DNA from: Pegea sp. RAD2-039
Lineage: Eukaryota > Chordata > Thaliacea > Salpida > Salpidae
Direction of reading: 5' to 3'
Assembly (NCBI GenBank): GCA_034620365.1
Contig: JAQGEQ010000071.1
Coordinates: forward strand, 4,092,001-4,156,000
Length of the DNA: 64,000 nt
Each line of letters opens with the position of its first letter. The stretch's first letter is position 1. The notes under the pieces were generated by a model. That model saw only the letters and a list, made by a program, of their open reading frames with translations, was not told where the DNA came from and did no database searches. Below, in pieces: positions 1 to 11,283 of this stretch. The position numbers and the translations under genes were made by a program.

Positions 1-1088
1 ATAAACTAAGAATACATTTTTTAAATTGTAAAGGTCGAGTTATAAACTTATCGCGTAAAAAAGTAATCAAAAGCAGAAGTTTCAATTTTTGGAGACAGTT
101 GTTTCAAATTTTTAGTAAAATATTTAAAATTCCTATAAAGTGATAATAAATCAAATCAATTATGCTTTTTAACAAAGTTTCTCAAACATGACGTTACTTT
201 CATGATCTTATATATCTATGTCGGTTGTATCTGACTTACTTAAACGCAATTGACCACAAAATGTTATAAATTATTCAGTGAATGAAATAAAAGGACAGAT
301 AAAACAGTTTGTTCATCTCAAGTTGCACTTAAAGACATTTATTTACTTCTATCTATAAGCTAGCAAATTGTAAATTTATTATATTGTAGATCTTTAAAAA
401 GATTGATGGATTCTTGTGTTTATATTATTATATATGTTGAAAATATTTATTAATATTTATAATTAAACTTTAGTAGAATTTTTGTTAGTTTTAGTTTTGT
501 TCTATTTATTTTATCTTAAAAAAGATAAATATTTATTTGTGATTGTAACTTGTTAGGTACAAAAAAATTTCAAACTATTGCTAAAAGTTTGTTTCTAAAG
601 TTTTTAAATAAAGTTTAATTCTCATCTTTCAGATTTCAATTCGTAGCCAGAGTAAAAACAAACTTTCAATTCTAAAAAGAATATCAAAATAGCAAGTTTT
701 TTTTAAAGGTTTGTTGACAGAAAAATTAGTCAAGTAAGGTTTGGCAGAGAGAAATCGTTTGACCTTGTAAAAAGACAAATATGTGGTTTATTAAACTAAT
801 ACTTACCTGAACAATACATCAGTAAGTATACGAGTAAAACGTAATCAGTCTTATCTACTTTAAAATTTAACTTTAAATAATTAGGAAATCTTATCTTTTA
901 TAATAGTGTGTATACTTCAAACTTTGGGTTTTTGACTAATCCTTTTTTGCTTAAATCTAAACTTTTGTGCAGTTTTATTTAATTTGTTTTTCTCTAAACT
1001 AATAATCTTGAAAATTATTTATCTAAAATTAATAATAATTTTTTACAATGAAGGTTAATAAGTAAGAGTTTTATTATTTTTCAATAAA
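1..1088. other. AT-rich upstream region, no gene seen
   Basis: Very AT-rich DNA upstream of DDAH, full of stop codons in every frame. No TATA/initiator arrangement could be singled out from the background. It presumably holds the DDAH promoter and 5' UTR, but nothing in the sequence proves it. Confidence 0.5.
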
Positions 1089-2911
1089 ATGAGTTTCTTT
1101 GCTTACAAATCGGTGATAATGAGAGGCATTCCAAACAGCTTAGCTGCTGAAGCTTTACGAATGGAAGACAGTGAAGTTGATCTTTCAAGAGCCAAACTTC
1201 AACATGAAAACTATAAAAAAGTCGTCTGGTGAGTTCCATCAAGTTTATTAACTTGTTGGTGATTTGTTGCTCGCTTTCAGTGATTTTGGCTTGAGACTTT
1301 TATACATGGAGCCGGATGAGAATCTTCCTGATTGTGTCTTTGTGGAAGATCCAGTTGTGGTAGTTGGTAATCATGCTGTGGTATCTACTCTAGGACATGC
1401 TAATCGTAGGAATGAGGTAAAAAGACACAGTTTTTTGGATGAGAAATTTCTATTTTACTAATTATTTTCTTTTTCATAGAAAACTGAAATGGTGAAATGC
1501 TTAGAAAAGATCCCCGACTTGAAGATTTCTGACATGAATGAAATTGACTGTGATGCGCGGTTAGACGGAGGCGACGTTCTTTATACTGGTATCTATTAAA
1601 ATTTCAGTTCCTTAAATAACAAGAAAAATCTAAACTGAAACACTCTTATTCAACGAAATAAGAAACCTAATATTCATCATCATTAAACAAACTAAACCAA
1701 AAGATCTGTGAGAAATCTGCTCAATTGTTTTTATTTTTTCTTAGGCTATGAAATGTTTGTTGGTATAAGCTCACGAACAAATATGGCAGCAATAAAAGTA
1801 TTAGAAAGTTGCTTTGATGGATTAACGATCCATGCTATACCAGTTGAGTCTGGGCTGCATTTGAAAAGTGTTCTGTCACTGGCTTGTGTGGACACGATAC
1901 TATGTTGTGTCCAGAATGAAAATTCGATCAAAATAGTCCAGGTATAGATATTGAAAATAAGTAAACTTTTATCTGATAATCTTTAGATAGTTTTAAAATT
2001 GAATAGTCAAATTAAAGTATTTGATTTAAATCTAAACAAGATTTTATTTGTTCTTCATTAATTTAACTTTAATAAGATTTTGTCAGCTTAAAATGTTTTT
2101 AAACATAGAGATTATATTTCGTAATTATTTGTCAATGTTTAAGTAAACTTTTAAGAAATTATTTTATAATTGATAAATAGAAAAAATAAGTTTCTTGAAA
2201 AAGTATATCTAAAACATTTTTCAAAACAAAGTTAAATATTATCTAAATTCTAAATATACAACAAAATCAATTATTACTTTTGTTTAAATTAACAAAGAAA
2301 CTCAATAAACAGTTTTATTTTCTTATCATATCAGTGCTAAAAATAGTTTTAATCAATTATTACACAGGAGGTGAAAAAACAAGCCACTCGTAAATACAAG
2401 TATATTGAGATGAATAGCGCCCCTACCAAAGCTAATGTGGTTTATTTTGAATGCTCAAAAGGTTCTGTTTTGTTGCATCAAAAAATGGAAACTGAAGCAG
2501 AAAAAAAAGTAAGTTACCACAACTCTAATCGATAGTTAGCAACTTGTAAATAAAATCGTTAACAATTCAGTAACCTTCATTAACTAGTAATTTCTGTCTA
2601 ATGTAAAAAAATATTTACATTTTACTGTTGAGCATTATTGAATCAATATAAAAAGTATTAAATCCGAAAAAAACAGTTTATTTAATTTAAAAAAGAATTA
2701 ATATAATTAAACATTACATTAATCATTTATCACCTATAAGCATCTTAGTAAGACTGTCGCTGTCAGGATAAACGCTGTCAATATCGAATTAAATGTTCTT
2801 TTAAAGGCTTTAGACTCTATTCATGTGGATCATAAAGTTCAAGTGGACTCAAGTGAACTGAGCAAAGTTGATGGTTGCTTAACTTGCTGTACAGTTCTTC
2901 TGACTGTTTAA
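1089..2911 (+). CDS. DDAH: Dimethylarginine dimethylaminohydrolase (DDAH), six exons
   Basis: Hydrolyses asymmetric dimethylarginine and monomethylarginine to citrulline plus a methylamine, which in animals relieves inhibition of nitric oxide synthase; cytosolic. Exons 1089-1228, 1281-1416, 1480-1588, 1745-1941, 2368-2508 and 2807-2911 join in phase to 828 nt, giving 275 residues; human DDAH1 has 285. Introns have GT-AG ends and run from about 50 to 430 bp. Family landmarks in order: MRGIPNSL near the N-terminus, LPDCVFVEDP, LDGGDVLYTG (substrate-binding acidic loop), GLHLKS carrying the catalytic His, and LTCC near the C-terminus carrying the nucleophilic Cys. All key residues are present, so the enzyme should be active. 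The start is the first ATG, and the N-terminal reading MSFFAYKSVIMRG aligns with the family. The DDAH1/DDAH2 split is a vertebrate one and is not implied here. Confidence 0.94.
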
Positions 2912-3433
2912 TAACTTACAACTATCTTCACTAAGCTGAGCTATATAAAATGCATTTGCGGGTTGTAACCTTTTTGCTTTTTTCTTCAAATTAATAAAAG
3001 TGTGTTTGTAACTGTATCTATTCAAGTACGCGTTTATCGAATATTACTTAATCTGTAAATGACGAATTTTAATTATACTTTTCTTGTTTTACTGCATGGA
3101 TTGCCAATCATTTTAAGTCATATTCTCCAATCTACGAAACTAAATTACTTTATTTGCCTCTTTTGTGTAAAGTCTTTTGCCACAACCAGTAAATATTTAA
3201 TTCTTTTTATGTTATTGTTTCTGGTTTTGAAGAAATGTTTTATTCAGCTGAAAATAAAAAAGGGAACTCATTTTTTTTAGAATGAAATTAATAAGTATGT
3301 GGATTTAGTAAGAAGGTAAATAATTGACGAAAAAAGAAATTTGATTTTAGTCGAATGTGTAAATAAAGTTCTAGAATTCTTAATAAAACTACCAACTAAT
3401 TCTTTACAACTTGATTAGTTGTAAGCTTGTTTG
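2912..3433. other. DDAH 3' flank, no gene seen
   Basis: AT-rich DNA between the DDAH stop codon and the first LINE copy. An AATAAA-containing stretch near 2990 could serve as the DDAH polyadenylation signal. The short open frame at about 3060-3280 is hydrophobic, low-complexity and without splice or homology support, so it is not called. Confidence 0.4.
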
Positions 3434-5110
3434 TTACAATAAATGCGAAGGAGGGTGCCTGAAAAGAGCACCTCTGGCTAACACACATTCTCACAAATAA
3501 CATCTATTTAGTCAAAAATATAGAAAGCAAAAGATGTAACACATGGTATTTCACTCAAAGCATATAACAGTGGACAATTACATATAATTATAATTATATA
3601 AAAAAGGAAAAATTTACAGTTTAGAAATGGCAGTGTTGGCAATATTATAGCGGTTCAACTTCTGCTTAAACAGCAGAAGTGATTCTGACATGGCAATGTC
3701 TGATGGCAGCTGGTTCCTAGTACTAATTGTGCGGAATGAGAAAACAATTTGCTCTGATTAACGTACCAGGTGATATGGACTTATTAAGATGTAATGTGTG
3801 TTGTCTGCGTTGTTATAACTCGAGGAAAAGACTATTGGAAAAGAAAATATCATATTTAAAATCAATTAAACTGTAGATAATTTAAAAAATAAGAATTAAG
3901 TCTTATTTAATTCGTCTAATTTCCAAAGTATATCAACTTAAAAAGCTGAGACGATGTTTATAACTATCGTATTTAATATTAAGTTTCCTGCATACTAATC
4001 TTGTAAATGTGGCCTGAACAGATTCGATTTTTTTGATATCACTAACTTGATATGGTATCCATGCACTGACATTGTATTCAAGAATTGGACGTATGTACAG
4101 TTTGAAGAGATTGATAAAAAAGCATGAGTCCTTAGAATTAAAGGTCTTTATAATAAGGAAGACAAGGTAGATTGATTTTGCAAAGGTTTTGGAAACATAA
4201 TTGCGTCATTTGAAGTCAGATGATAGAGTAATGCCAATGTCTAGGACCGAAGATACTCGTTGAATAATAAATCTATTGATGGAGTATTGGTTCAAGGAGT
4301 TTGCAGCTGGTTTACAAGAAAAAGCTATAAGTTCAGACTTTGTTGGCTGGATTCTGAGCTGCCAGTTCGTAGACCAGTTTACTACAATGTTTAGTGCAGT
4401 TAGAAGTTTTGAAGGATTACAAGACAATAGCTTGAAATCATCTGCATACACAAACACTCTGACATCATCTACTGTTACTGTTTTCTGATGAGATCTTCAA
4501 TGAAAATTAAAAAGAGAAGGGGGCCCAGAACGAAACCCTGAGGAACACCACTAATGATTTGACTAGAAGTAGATAAAGATCTTTCTACAGGAGTTTGTTT
4601 GGTTCTACCCGATAATTAATCTTCAATCCACTCTAAGATAAAGCTGTTGATTTTTAAGTTTTTCAATACAGTAATGAGCTTAGTGTGTGGGACAGAATCA
4701 AACGCGAACAATCTAGAAATTTTTTCCTCGATCTTGGTAACATTATTGCCAATTTCATATTTAAATTTGACTAATTCAGCAGATATAGATTTGTTGATGT
4801 CGGATAATAGGTTTTAATTAGAATTAGATGAAAGAGCTGTTGTGTCCATGGTTCTACATTTAATACAGAATCATATAAAACCTATTTGATTCATTTGATT
4901 GTTTTCAAATAGTTCATAATTTTTTTGCTCACATCACTACAGATGAGATGAAACAGGAGAGTCTTTAAATGAATGTTATTGCCGGATCTTCACCAGAGCA
5001 AATTTTATTACAGGATTGGTAATTGCCGTTGCAAGCTTGTTTTGAAGAAGTTGGTTTGTAAGAACTTTACTTTACATTTGAACGTAAGGTCTTGCCACTT
5101 TTATTTGGAT
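3434..5110 (-). mobile_element. Non-LTR retrotransposon (LINE) copy, internally deleted, reverse strand
   Basis: Read on the minus strand, 5110-4860 matches the ORF1 region that holds a Cys-rich PHD-like finger in the other copies. About 4850-4720 is the ORF1 coiled segment, about 4700-3600 is reverse transcriptase, and 3530-3434 is the conserved 3' end. RT shows GVPQG near 4540 and the catalytic YADD box in the open stretch at 4206-4457. The endonuclease region is missing, because the coil runs almost directly into RT. Stops and frameshifts break every frame, so this is a dead copy. The 3' tail (TTACAATAAATGCGAAGGAG on the plus strand) is shared with the copies at 17.6, 47.4, 49.3 and 52.8 kb. 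The EN/RT layout resembles the CR1/L2/Jockey group; the clade is not settled. Confidence 0.85.
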
Positions 5111-5148
5111 CTACAATAGTTTTCAAAATCATGAAAGATTTGGTTGGG

Positions 5149-5238
5149 CTTTAAATTCGGAGTTTTGCGTCTCCTAGAAGTGTTATCACCAGACTTACAG
5201 GACCCTTCTACCCGGGTTTTATATGGACTTATATATAA
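5149..5238 (-). repeat. SINE fragment, reverse complement of 46738-46830
   Basis: The reverse complement of this stretch matches the body of the tRNA-headed element at 46.6 kb over about 90 bp, with scattered substitutions. Shared blocks include AAAACCCGG, AGAAGGGTC, GGAGACGCAAAACTCCGAAT and TTTAAAGCC. It lies just beyond the 5' side of the LINE copy. Neither the tRNA-like head nor the 3' part is visible here. Confidence 0.75.
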
Positions 5239-6196
5239 ATATTTGTAAATAAAAAATCTTTTGTTTATGTCTCTGCAGTATTCATGTTTTTCTACATCAT
5301 CTATGTTGAACAGTGATACTTAAGACCTTTTCATTATCTTTTTGCTCATATTTTCTGTATTCCAACCACAATATATAATACACAAATCACTTGCTAGAAA
5401 CAGCTTTGTCACAACTTATAAGCACTTATTCAAATAGAATATAAGTCTATAACCTTATTCAAATAGAATATAAATCTATTTTCCTGAAACTTATTTAAAT
5501 AGAATGAATTCATTTCTAATAAATTGTTGATAAGAATATTTATAAATTTACCTTATACGATGTCGTTAGTAATTGATTGAAATAAAAAGATGTTTTCAAA
5601 TTTTGTTGTTGTGTTATGAAAATTTGATGTAAGTAAGATTAGTGAACAAATTTACAAATAATTAAAAAAAATCAATTTTAAAAATCTTTAAATAAATCTT
5701 GTATAAAGTCCTATAGCTAAATAATATTTCCCAATTAGCACAGACAATTCACAAATAATTAATTTGTAAAAAGTTACTTTGGTCTGTATAACCTTAGCCT
5801 ATGAAGAAGTTGTCAGCCAGTAAAAGCAAGAAAAAACCTTCTGGCAAACATAAATTTGTAGTTTAAGGTGCTGAGGAGTATACGAATTCGTGAAGCAAAG
5901 CTGTTTTATAGTAGCGTTAATCTTTCTAAAAGAAATTTGCTGAATATTTCTTTCTATTTCGTATTGATTTTAGAAATCATTTTTCGAGATATTTTTACTT
6001 TTATTATTTAATAGATAATATTTATCAGTAAACAAATACTTTCATTTAACTTTCGCTTTACTGGTGGTAAAAATACATATCAAAATGAAAGTAGAACCTT
6101 ATATTGATACTAATATATTAAGAAATAAGATGAAAGCCTCACAATAAATTTCTTGAAGTAAATCATCTTTAACTTCCACCTTTTTTGACTGCAAAA
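5239..6196. other. AT-rich spacer with short imperfect repeats
   Basis: No gene seen. At 5420-5510 the block CTTATTCAAATAGAATATAA recurs about three times as an imperfect tandem repeat. The remainder is A/T-rich and holds whatever promoter the CARD gene uses. Confidence 0.4.
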
Positions 6197-8002
6197 ATGT
6201 TTGAAGAAACCAGTTTAGTAGACCAGGTAGAAAAATCCTCACTTTTTTTGTTTTTTTTTGTTTAGGAAATATGTAGAAGTATTAAATTAATCAACTGATA
6301 CTTTTATATTTCAACCAGGTCTTACAAGAACAAAGATGGTATTTATGTTCTCATTTAGAGCCTCTTAAATTACTGCCATATTTAAAATCTAAAGGAATAA
6401 TTGATGTAAGTGATGCAGAAATTATTCAATCAGAAGCAGTGACTGAGAGAAGAGTAGACTATTTAATCGATGTATTGATTAGTAAGTAATATTCAGATAT
6501 TCTCAGCAATGAATACCTAGTTAACGAAGACAAGATGTAAAATAAATATATAATCAGATTATTTTGATTATAGACTTATACTAAAATATTTGATACCATT
6601 TTGAAATACTGTTAATAAGTGTAACTTAACACAAAGTTTTTATAGAATCTAGAAAAGATGCATTCAAACAATTTCTAAAAGCTTTAAAAAGAAATCGAAC
6701 TCAAAGTTTCATTGCAGTTAAGCTTGTCGAAAATTACTTGAAACTTGAAAATAAAGCAAGAGGTAATAAGCTAATGGTTGTTTTAAGACAGAAAATTTCA
6801 GATAGTAATTAGGATAATGATTTTAAATGTTTATCCTTAACTTAAAAGATATTCATGAAGTTCAGCTATTACATGGAATGAAACTCAGCTAACGTAAAAA
6901 AAAATAACATTAAAAAATCGATAAAATAAATAAGATTTAACATTTAGTTGCTGACATAATCTGAGTTAATCTGACTAGATAGTTAAGTAACTCTATTAAT
7001 TAAAAGTAGTAGTGAAGAAAAACCACAAATCTTTTAGAGAGTACTCCACCAATGCCTCCACCATATTCACCCCAATCTACTGAACGAAGTGGGTTGTTGT
7101 CTCCATCACACTCGGTGAGTTTGTCGATTAATTTGGTTATTAGCATCATTTTATAGAACTTTAATTTAATTTTTGTTGAAAATGATATTTTGACTAATTT
7201 AATCAAAATATAGTTTTGCAAAATCACATTTCTTACTAATGCTTTGGTTTTAGTTTCTCTAAATAGAATGTGATTAGTAAAACTTTTATAAAATTGTTTA
7301 AATATATTGTTTATTTATTTTTATTAGATTAATTGTTTTAAAATTTCATAATGTGTAAATAATAATAGATAAATAATGATTAACATCTTAAGAAATTGTT
7401 CAACTTCTAGAGAATATACATCAGCTTAAAGAGGTTATTTACCAACATTTAAATGTTTATAGCAACTTTCAACTACAAGTTCGTCTTTTAAACATCATTA
7501 CTCAAGGACAGTGTCTTGTTTTCGTACTCAGGATTTTGTAGAGAGAGGTTTTTAGTGTTCAATAACAAAATTTAATCTTAAATTTAAAATTCTGTATAAG
7601 CTTTTTTAGATAATTAAGCTAAATGGATGTAGATTTAAAATCTAAGTTTGTAGAATTGTTTACAAATATGTTCTGCAAACAGATGTCGGATTTTCTTCTG
7701 ATCATGGAAAAAATAGAGATGTATACTCAACAATTTCCACCGAGGTAAAAATATTTTATCAATTTCACTTTTAACCAAACAAAATCTACCTTAATTACAT
7801 CCAAACTATATAGGATCAACAGACAAAGTTAAGTTTCTATCAAGAAGGAGCAGGACAAAGAAATCTACGTTCAGCTAGCAACAGATTTAGCGCGAAAACG
7901 TCACGAACACCTATAGAGCATTCGGAGCAAGCGCCTAGTAATCACAAAAGCTGTTTGAAAAGCTTAGGAGGTAGTTTTGAGACTTCACTTACGGATTGTT
8001 GA
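6197..8002 (+). CDS. BCL10: BCL10-like CARD adaptor protein
   Basis: Predicted signalling adaptor: BCL10 polymerises through its CARD after nucleation by a CARD-coiled-coil protein and recruits the paracaspase MALT1 towards NF-kB. Exons 6197-6226, 6319-6481, 6646 to about 6760 and 7038-7114 join in phase. The CARD covers roughly residues 11-100. WYLCSHLE, a KSKGI(I) turn, VDYLIDVL and the closing RTQSF...LKLEN align well with the vertebrate BCL10 CARD, better than with generic CARDs. Next comes a proline/serine-rich stretch with MPPPYSP, a PPxY-type WW ligand, then Ser/Thr-rich exons (about 7412-7540, about 7640-7745, and 7815-8002 ending ...LTDC-stop). The splice sites of the last three exons are less certain. 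Length near 260 residues is similar to BCL10 (233). The CARD call is firm; BCL10 orthology is an inference from alignment by eye. Confidence 0.7.
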
Positions 8003-8299
8003 AGTATTTGGTATCATGAAAATTGTGTAGGTGAATTATACATTTATAGTTGCTGCTTAGAAAATGTATAATCATCTGACTTGTACAGAGTATTTGATAA
8101 AGCAAGTTTTATATTGTCTAATAAACAAAAACATTTGAAAAAATTAAATTAGAAATTAAAGTCTTTTTTTTTCCTGAAAATTTATGGAGATAAAACTTAA
8201 TCTTAAAAAGACTTTTGATTAAACAAGGCGTTTCCTCGGCTTCTTTACATAAAATTATTTGGAGGTAAATAATTAAAGTAAGCATAAGATTACAAATAT
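8003..8299. other. AT-rich spacer
   Basis: Nothing recognised apart from a possible polyadenylation region for the CARD gene around 8100-8130 (AATAAACAAA). Confidence 0.35.
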
Positions 8300-8505
8300 C
8301 TGAAATAATAAACAGTTAATTAGAAAGTTATGTTGTGAGACTAAAATATTCTTTAGATTTCTGAAATAATATCTTCTCCAAAGATACATTGCCTAAAAAA
8401 GTCAAATAAATTTATGGATCTTAACTAAGTACTTTGTGAGCAAGAAAAAAACTTGTAGAAGTAAGAATGAAACTGAAACAAGTTTCTTTCAGAAGAGGAA
8501 GAAAT
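8300..8505 (-). repeat. Dispersed repeat, near-identical inverted copy of 47022-47220
   Basis: About 190 bp here is the reverse complement of 47022-47220 with only a few mismatches and short indels. The longest shared runs cover GTTGTGAGACTAAAATATTC and the neighbouring AAATAATATCTTCTCCAAAG. In the other location this sequence directly follows the SINE body, so it may be the 3' part of that element or an independent repeat. Confidence 0.85.
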
Positions 8506-9359
8506 ACTAATGAAGAAAACTCATCATAAAAGTGTAGGATAGTAAGGCTAAGTGAACATTAAACAACGTTTTTACTAAATCATTTGACTTGAAAAATTGA
8601 AAATATGATTTTATATTAATCATTATTTTATTAAAATATCAAGTTATTAAGAAATCTTTTATCATTGAACTGCTGCTAATTTGATCAAATATAGAAAATT
8701 TGGAATGAAAGTTTCCTGTTAGATTATTTTTTGATTGTTTTGATCTTGTTAATTGATAAAAATTTGGTCAAATGAAATTTTTTATCTGTTTGTATTCCTG
8801 TACAAAGTCTAGTAATGTAATCTACTAAAGTATACAAACAAACAAGTCCATAAATCTATATTTAATTGTCTGCCAAATATTGTAACATTTTATTATCTTT
8901 GAAAATACATTTTTAAATATTTTATTAATTTTGACTTGTTTAAATTCTCTCTGTCAATGATTAAATTCAAACTTTCAAGAATGAATAAAATAACTATTAG
9001 AAAAATTGATAATAAATAAAATAATAATAAAACTGAAGAAATTTTGAAGTATGAGTTTCATTCAAGAAAAAGGATCAAAACTTATTCTATAAAATATCCT
9101 TGAAAACTTTTCTTATTTATGTATGCTACAATCACCTGTTGAGAAGAAAGAAAATTTATTTGAGAACCTGGTTGGTTACTTAAAAGCAAGAGTTATATTA
9201 GTTTTTATTGTTGATATCATTGTATTTACTAAACATTTATATAAAACTAAAGATAAGTTTAGAAAACATCCAACAAAAGTTTGTATGACTTGAAAACTAA
9301 TACATCAATTTTATTTGAAATTATAAACTTATATCAAGCTGTTAACTACTAATTTCAAG
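8506..9359. other. AT-rich intergenic DNA
   Basis: No gene, RNA or repeat recognised. Confidence 0.35.
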
Positions 9360-9870
9360 GTCGTTTTGATGATGTTACTTTCAATTGGTTTAAAGTAAAA
9401 CCTTTTGCTCATTCCATGGGTCTAATTCAAACTTTTCAACTATTTGTATCGTCGATAACTTCCCAGAAGTTCTTCATTTAAAATTATACATCTTTAATAA
9501 CATCCAGAAGAATAACAAATTTTTTCAGCAGAATAATCACGGATTGGAATATTTTCTCGACTCCATCACTAGATCAAAATCTATCACCTCTTTTAAAGTC
9601 TTGTCAACAAATATCGTTGTAGTAATTTTGTAAACAAGTGATTTATAAAACTGACAGTTTCTTCACTTATTTTCTTATAATAAATTTCTGATTCAGAATT
9701 TGATATTTTACTTTTACCTCTACAGTCTTCTTATTCTTTCTATATAAGTTCTGCTAATTTGTAATACTTAAGATTTGTTCATGATCTATCTTATATCGTT
9801 TTCTTTTTATTCTCTACAAGAATTGTAGGATTTCTCCCTTGCTGCCATGACTTGAATAAAATAAACAAAT
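9360..9870 (+). mobile_element. Decayed end of a second LINE family (RT C-terminus and 3' UTR)
   Basis: At about 9505-9640 the broken frames read NFFSRIITDWN and then SITSFKVL. This is the arrangement at the extreme C-terminus of many LINE reverse transcriptases (R-x-I-x-x-WN ... S-x-x-x-FK). It is followed by a less AT-rich patch (ATTTCTCCCTTGCTGCCATG) and AATAAAATAAACAAATAAA, a typical LINE 3' terminus. The sequence differs from the main LINE in this window. Frameshifts are present, so it is a dead fragment. Confidence 0.4.
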
Positions 9871-11283
9871 AAAAGGTCAAATTGAACAGACTTTGATCAT
9901 ACAGTTACTAGCTGAATAAATGTTAAAATGGTAATTCAGTTTCAAAACTTGAAATATGGAACAATAGAATCTGTAAATGCAGGTTTGGTAGAGTTTATCG
10001 ACTATATAAATGATTATATCAAAAATAATCAAAATAGTTTCATACAAGTTTATTTGATTTAAAGCATCATTGAATAATTAAGCTTATAAACTGTTGCCTA
10101 AGTTTTTTGGAATTAGTTTTATGATATTTTATAGCTTTCTTAGTACAGGCTTTATTACAATACCTCGCAAACATTTATATTTTAAAAGCAAACAAAAGAC
10201 GTTTCTGAAATTGTAGTTAAAGATAGATCTTAAATTAAATTGCTTTATATAAGTAAAGAAAATAATTACTAAATCTGTTTTAGCTTTTTTTATATTGAGA
10301 TACATGCTACAATTTACAAATAACAAAATCAGAAAGTGTTTTGAAATAGAAAGCTTTAGTTTAAGACCGTTTTGTGGTTTAAACTATTTGAATTTTATGT
10401 TATGCCAAAAGCTCATCACCTTAAAATAATATTTTGTAGCAAAATAAGTATTAGAGGTTAATAAAGTTCTTCAAAATACTAGGTAACATTCCATGAAACC
10501 AACTTAATAGCAGGCAATTACAAAAATGAAAATAATCAAATTATTAGACAAGTTAGTTTTCTATAATAAGGATTATAAAATGACATCAAATTATAAAACC
10601 ATTAAACTTTATTCAAGTAATCTTCCATATTTTATAAACATCTTATCTATGAATTATTTTCCAAAATTTTTGGTTTGATTCACTGTTTAATATTTGTTTT
10701 ATTTGAATGATTTAAATTTATACCTAAATCAATTTTAAGTTAGAAACTTGGAATGCTTATTTGACACAGCGGACTTTACTAAACTCATTTATTATCCAAA
10801 CTTACCTTAGGGTTAGAGCGCAGTATAGTCAGCTAATTTTTCAAGCTTTAAACATTCAATTATTTGCTCAGTTATCGTTTTCTATATTTGACCATTCGTA
10901 CTTATGTTTACATAATCTTTGAACCAAAGACTTATTAAAAAAAACAAATAGAGTAAACTCCTTTTTAAATGCAAACAACTTTGCTGTGATGATAAATCAA
11001 CTTTTGTATTTTCATCTGTAAAGCTGATGAGAAATTGTCTACAATGATAGTTTCGGTTTATTCAGTGTTAGCATAAAAAAGTTACTGAACCACACATTAA
11101 CGAAGCAGGCACCTTAGAATAACGTTAGTTTGTAGACAGGGCTGAAAATTACTCGAAACATCAAGGATAGCAACTTAAATAGTTTAGATTGTGTCCAAGT
11201 AAATCTAAAGCAATAAATTTGGTAAATATTTGAAGCTCTACAATCTCAGTGTCTACTGAAGAAGCTTCAAAATGTAAATTGTT
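9871..11283. other. AT-rich intergenic DNA
   Basis: No gene seen on either strand. The short open frame on the minus strand at about 10129-10326 has the Phe/Ile/Asn/Lys bias expected of AT-rich noncoding DNA. Confidence 0.4.

Noticed and set aside
3059..3280. Small hydrophobic protein gene
   Set aside because: Composition is that of T-rich noise (Phe, Leu, Ile, Lys). There are no splice sites, neighbours or homology.
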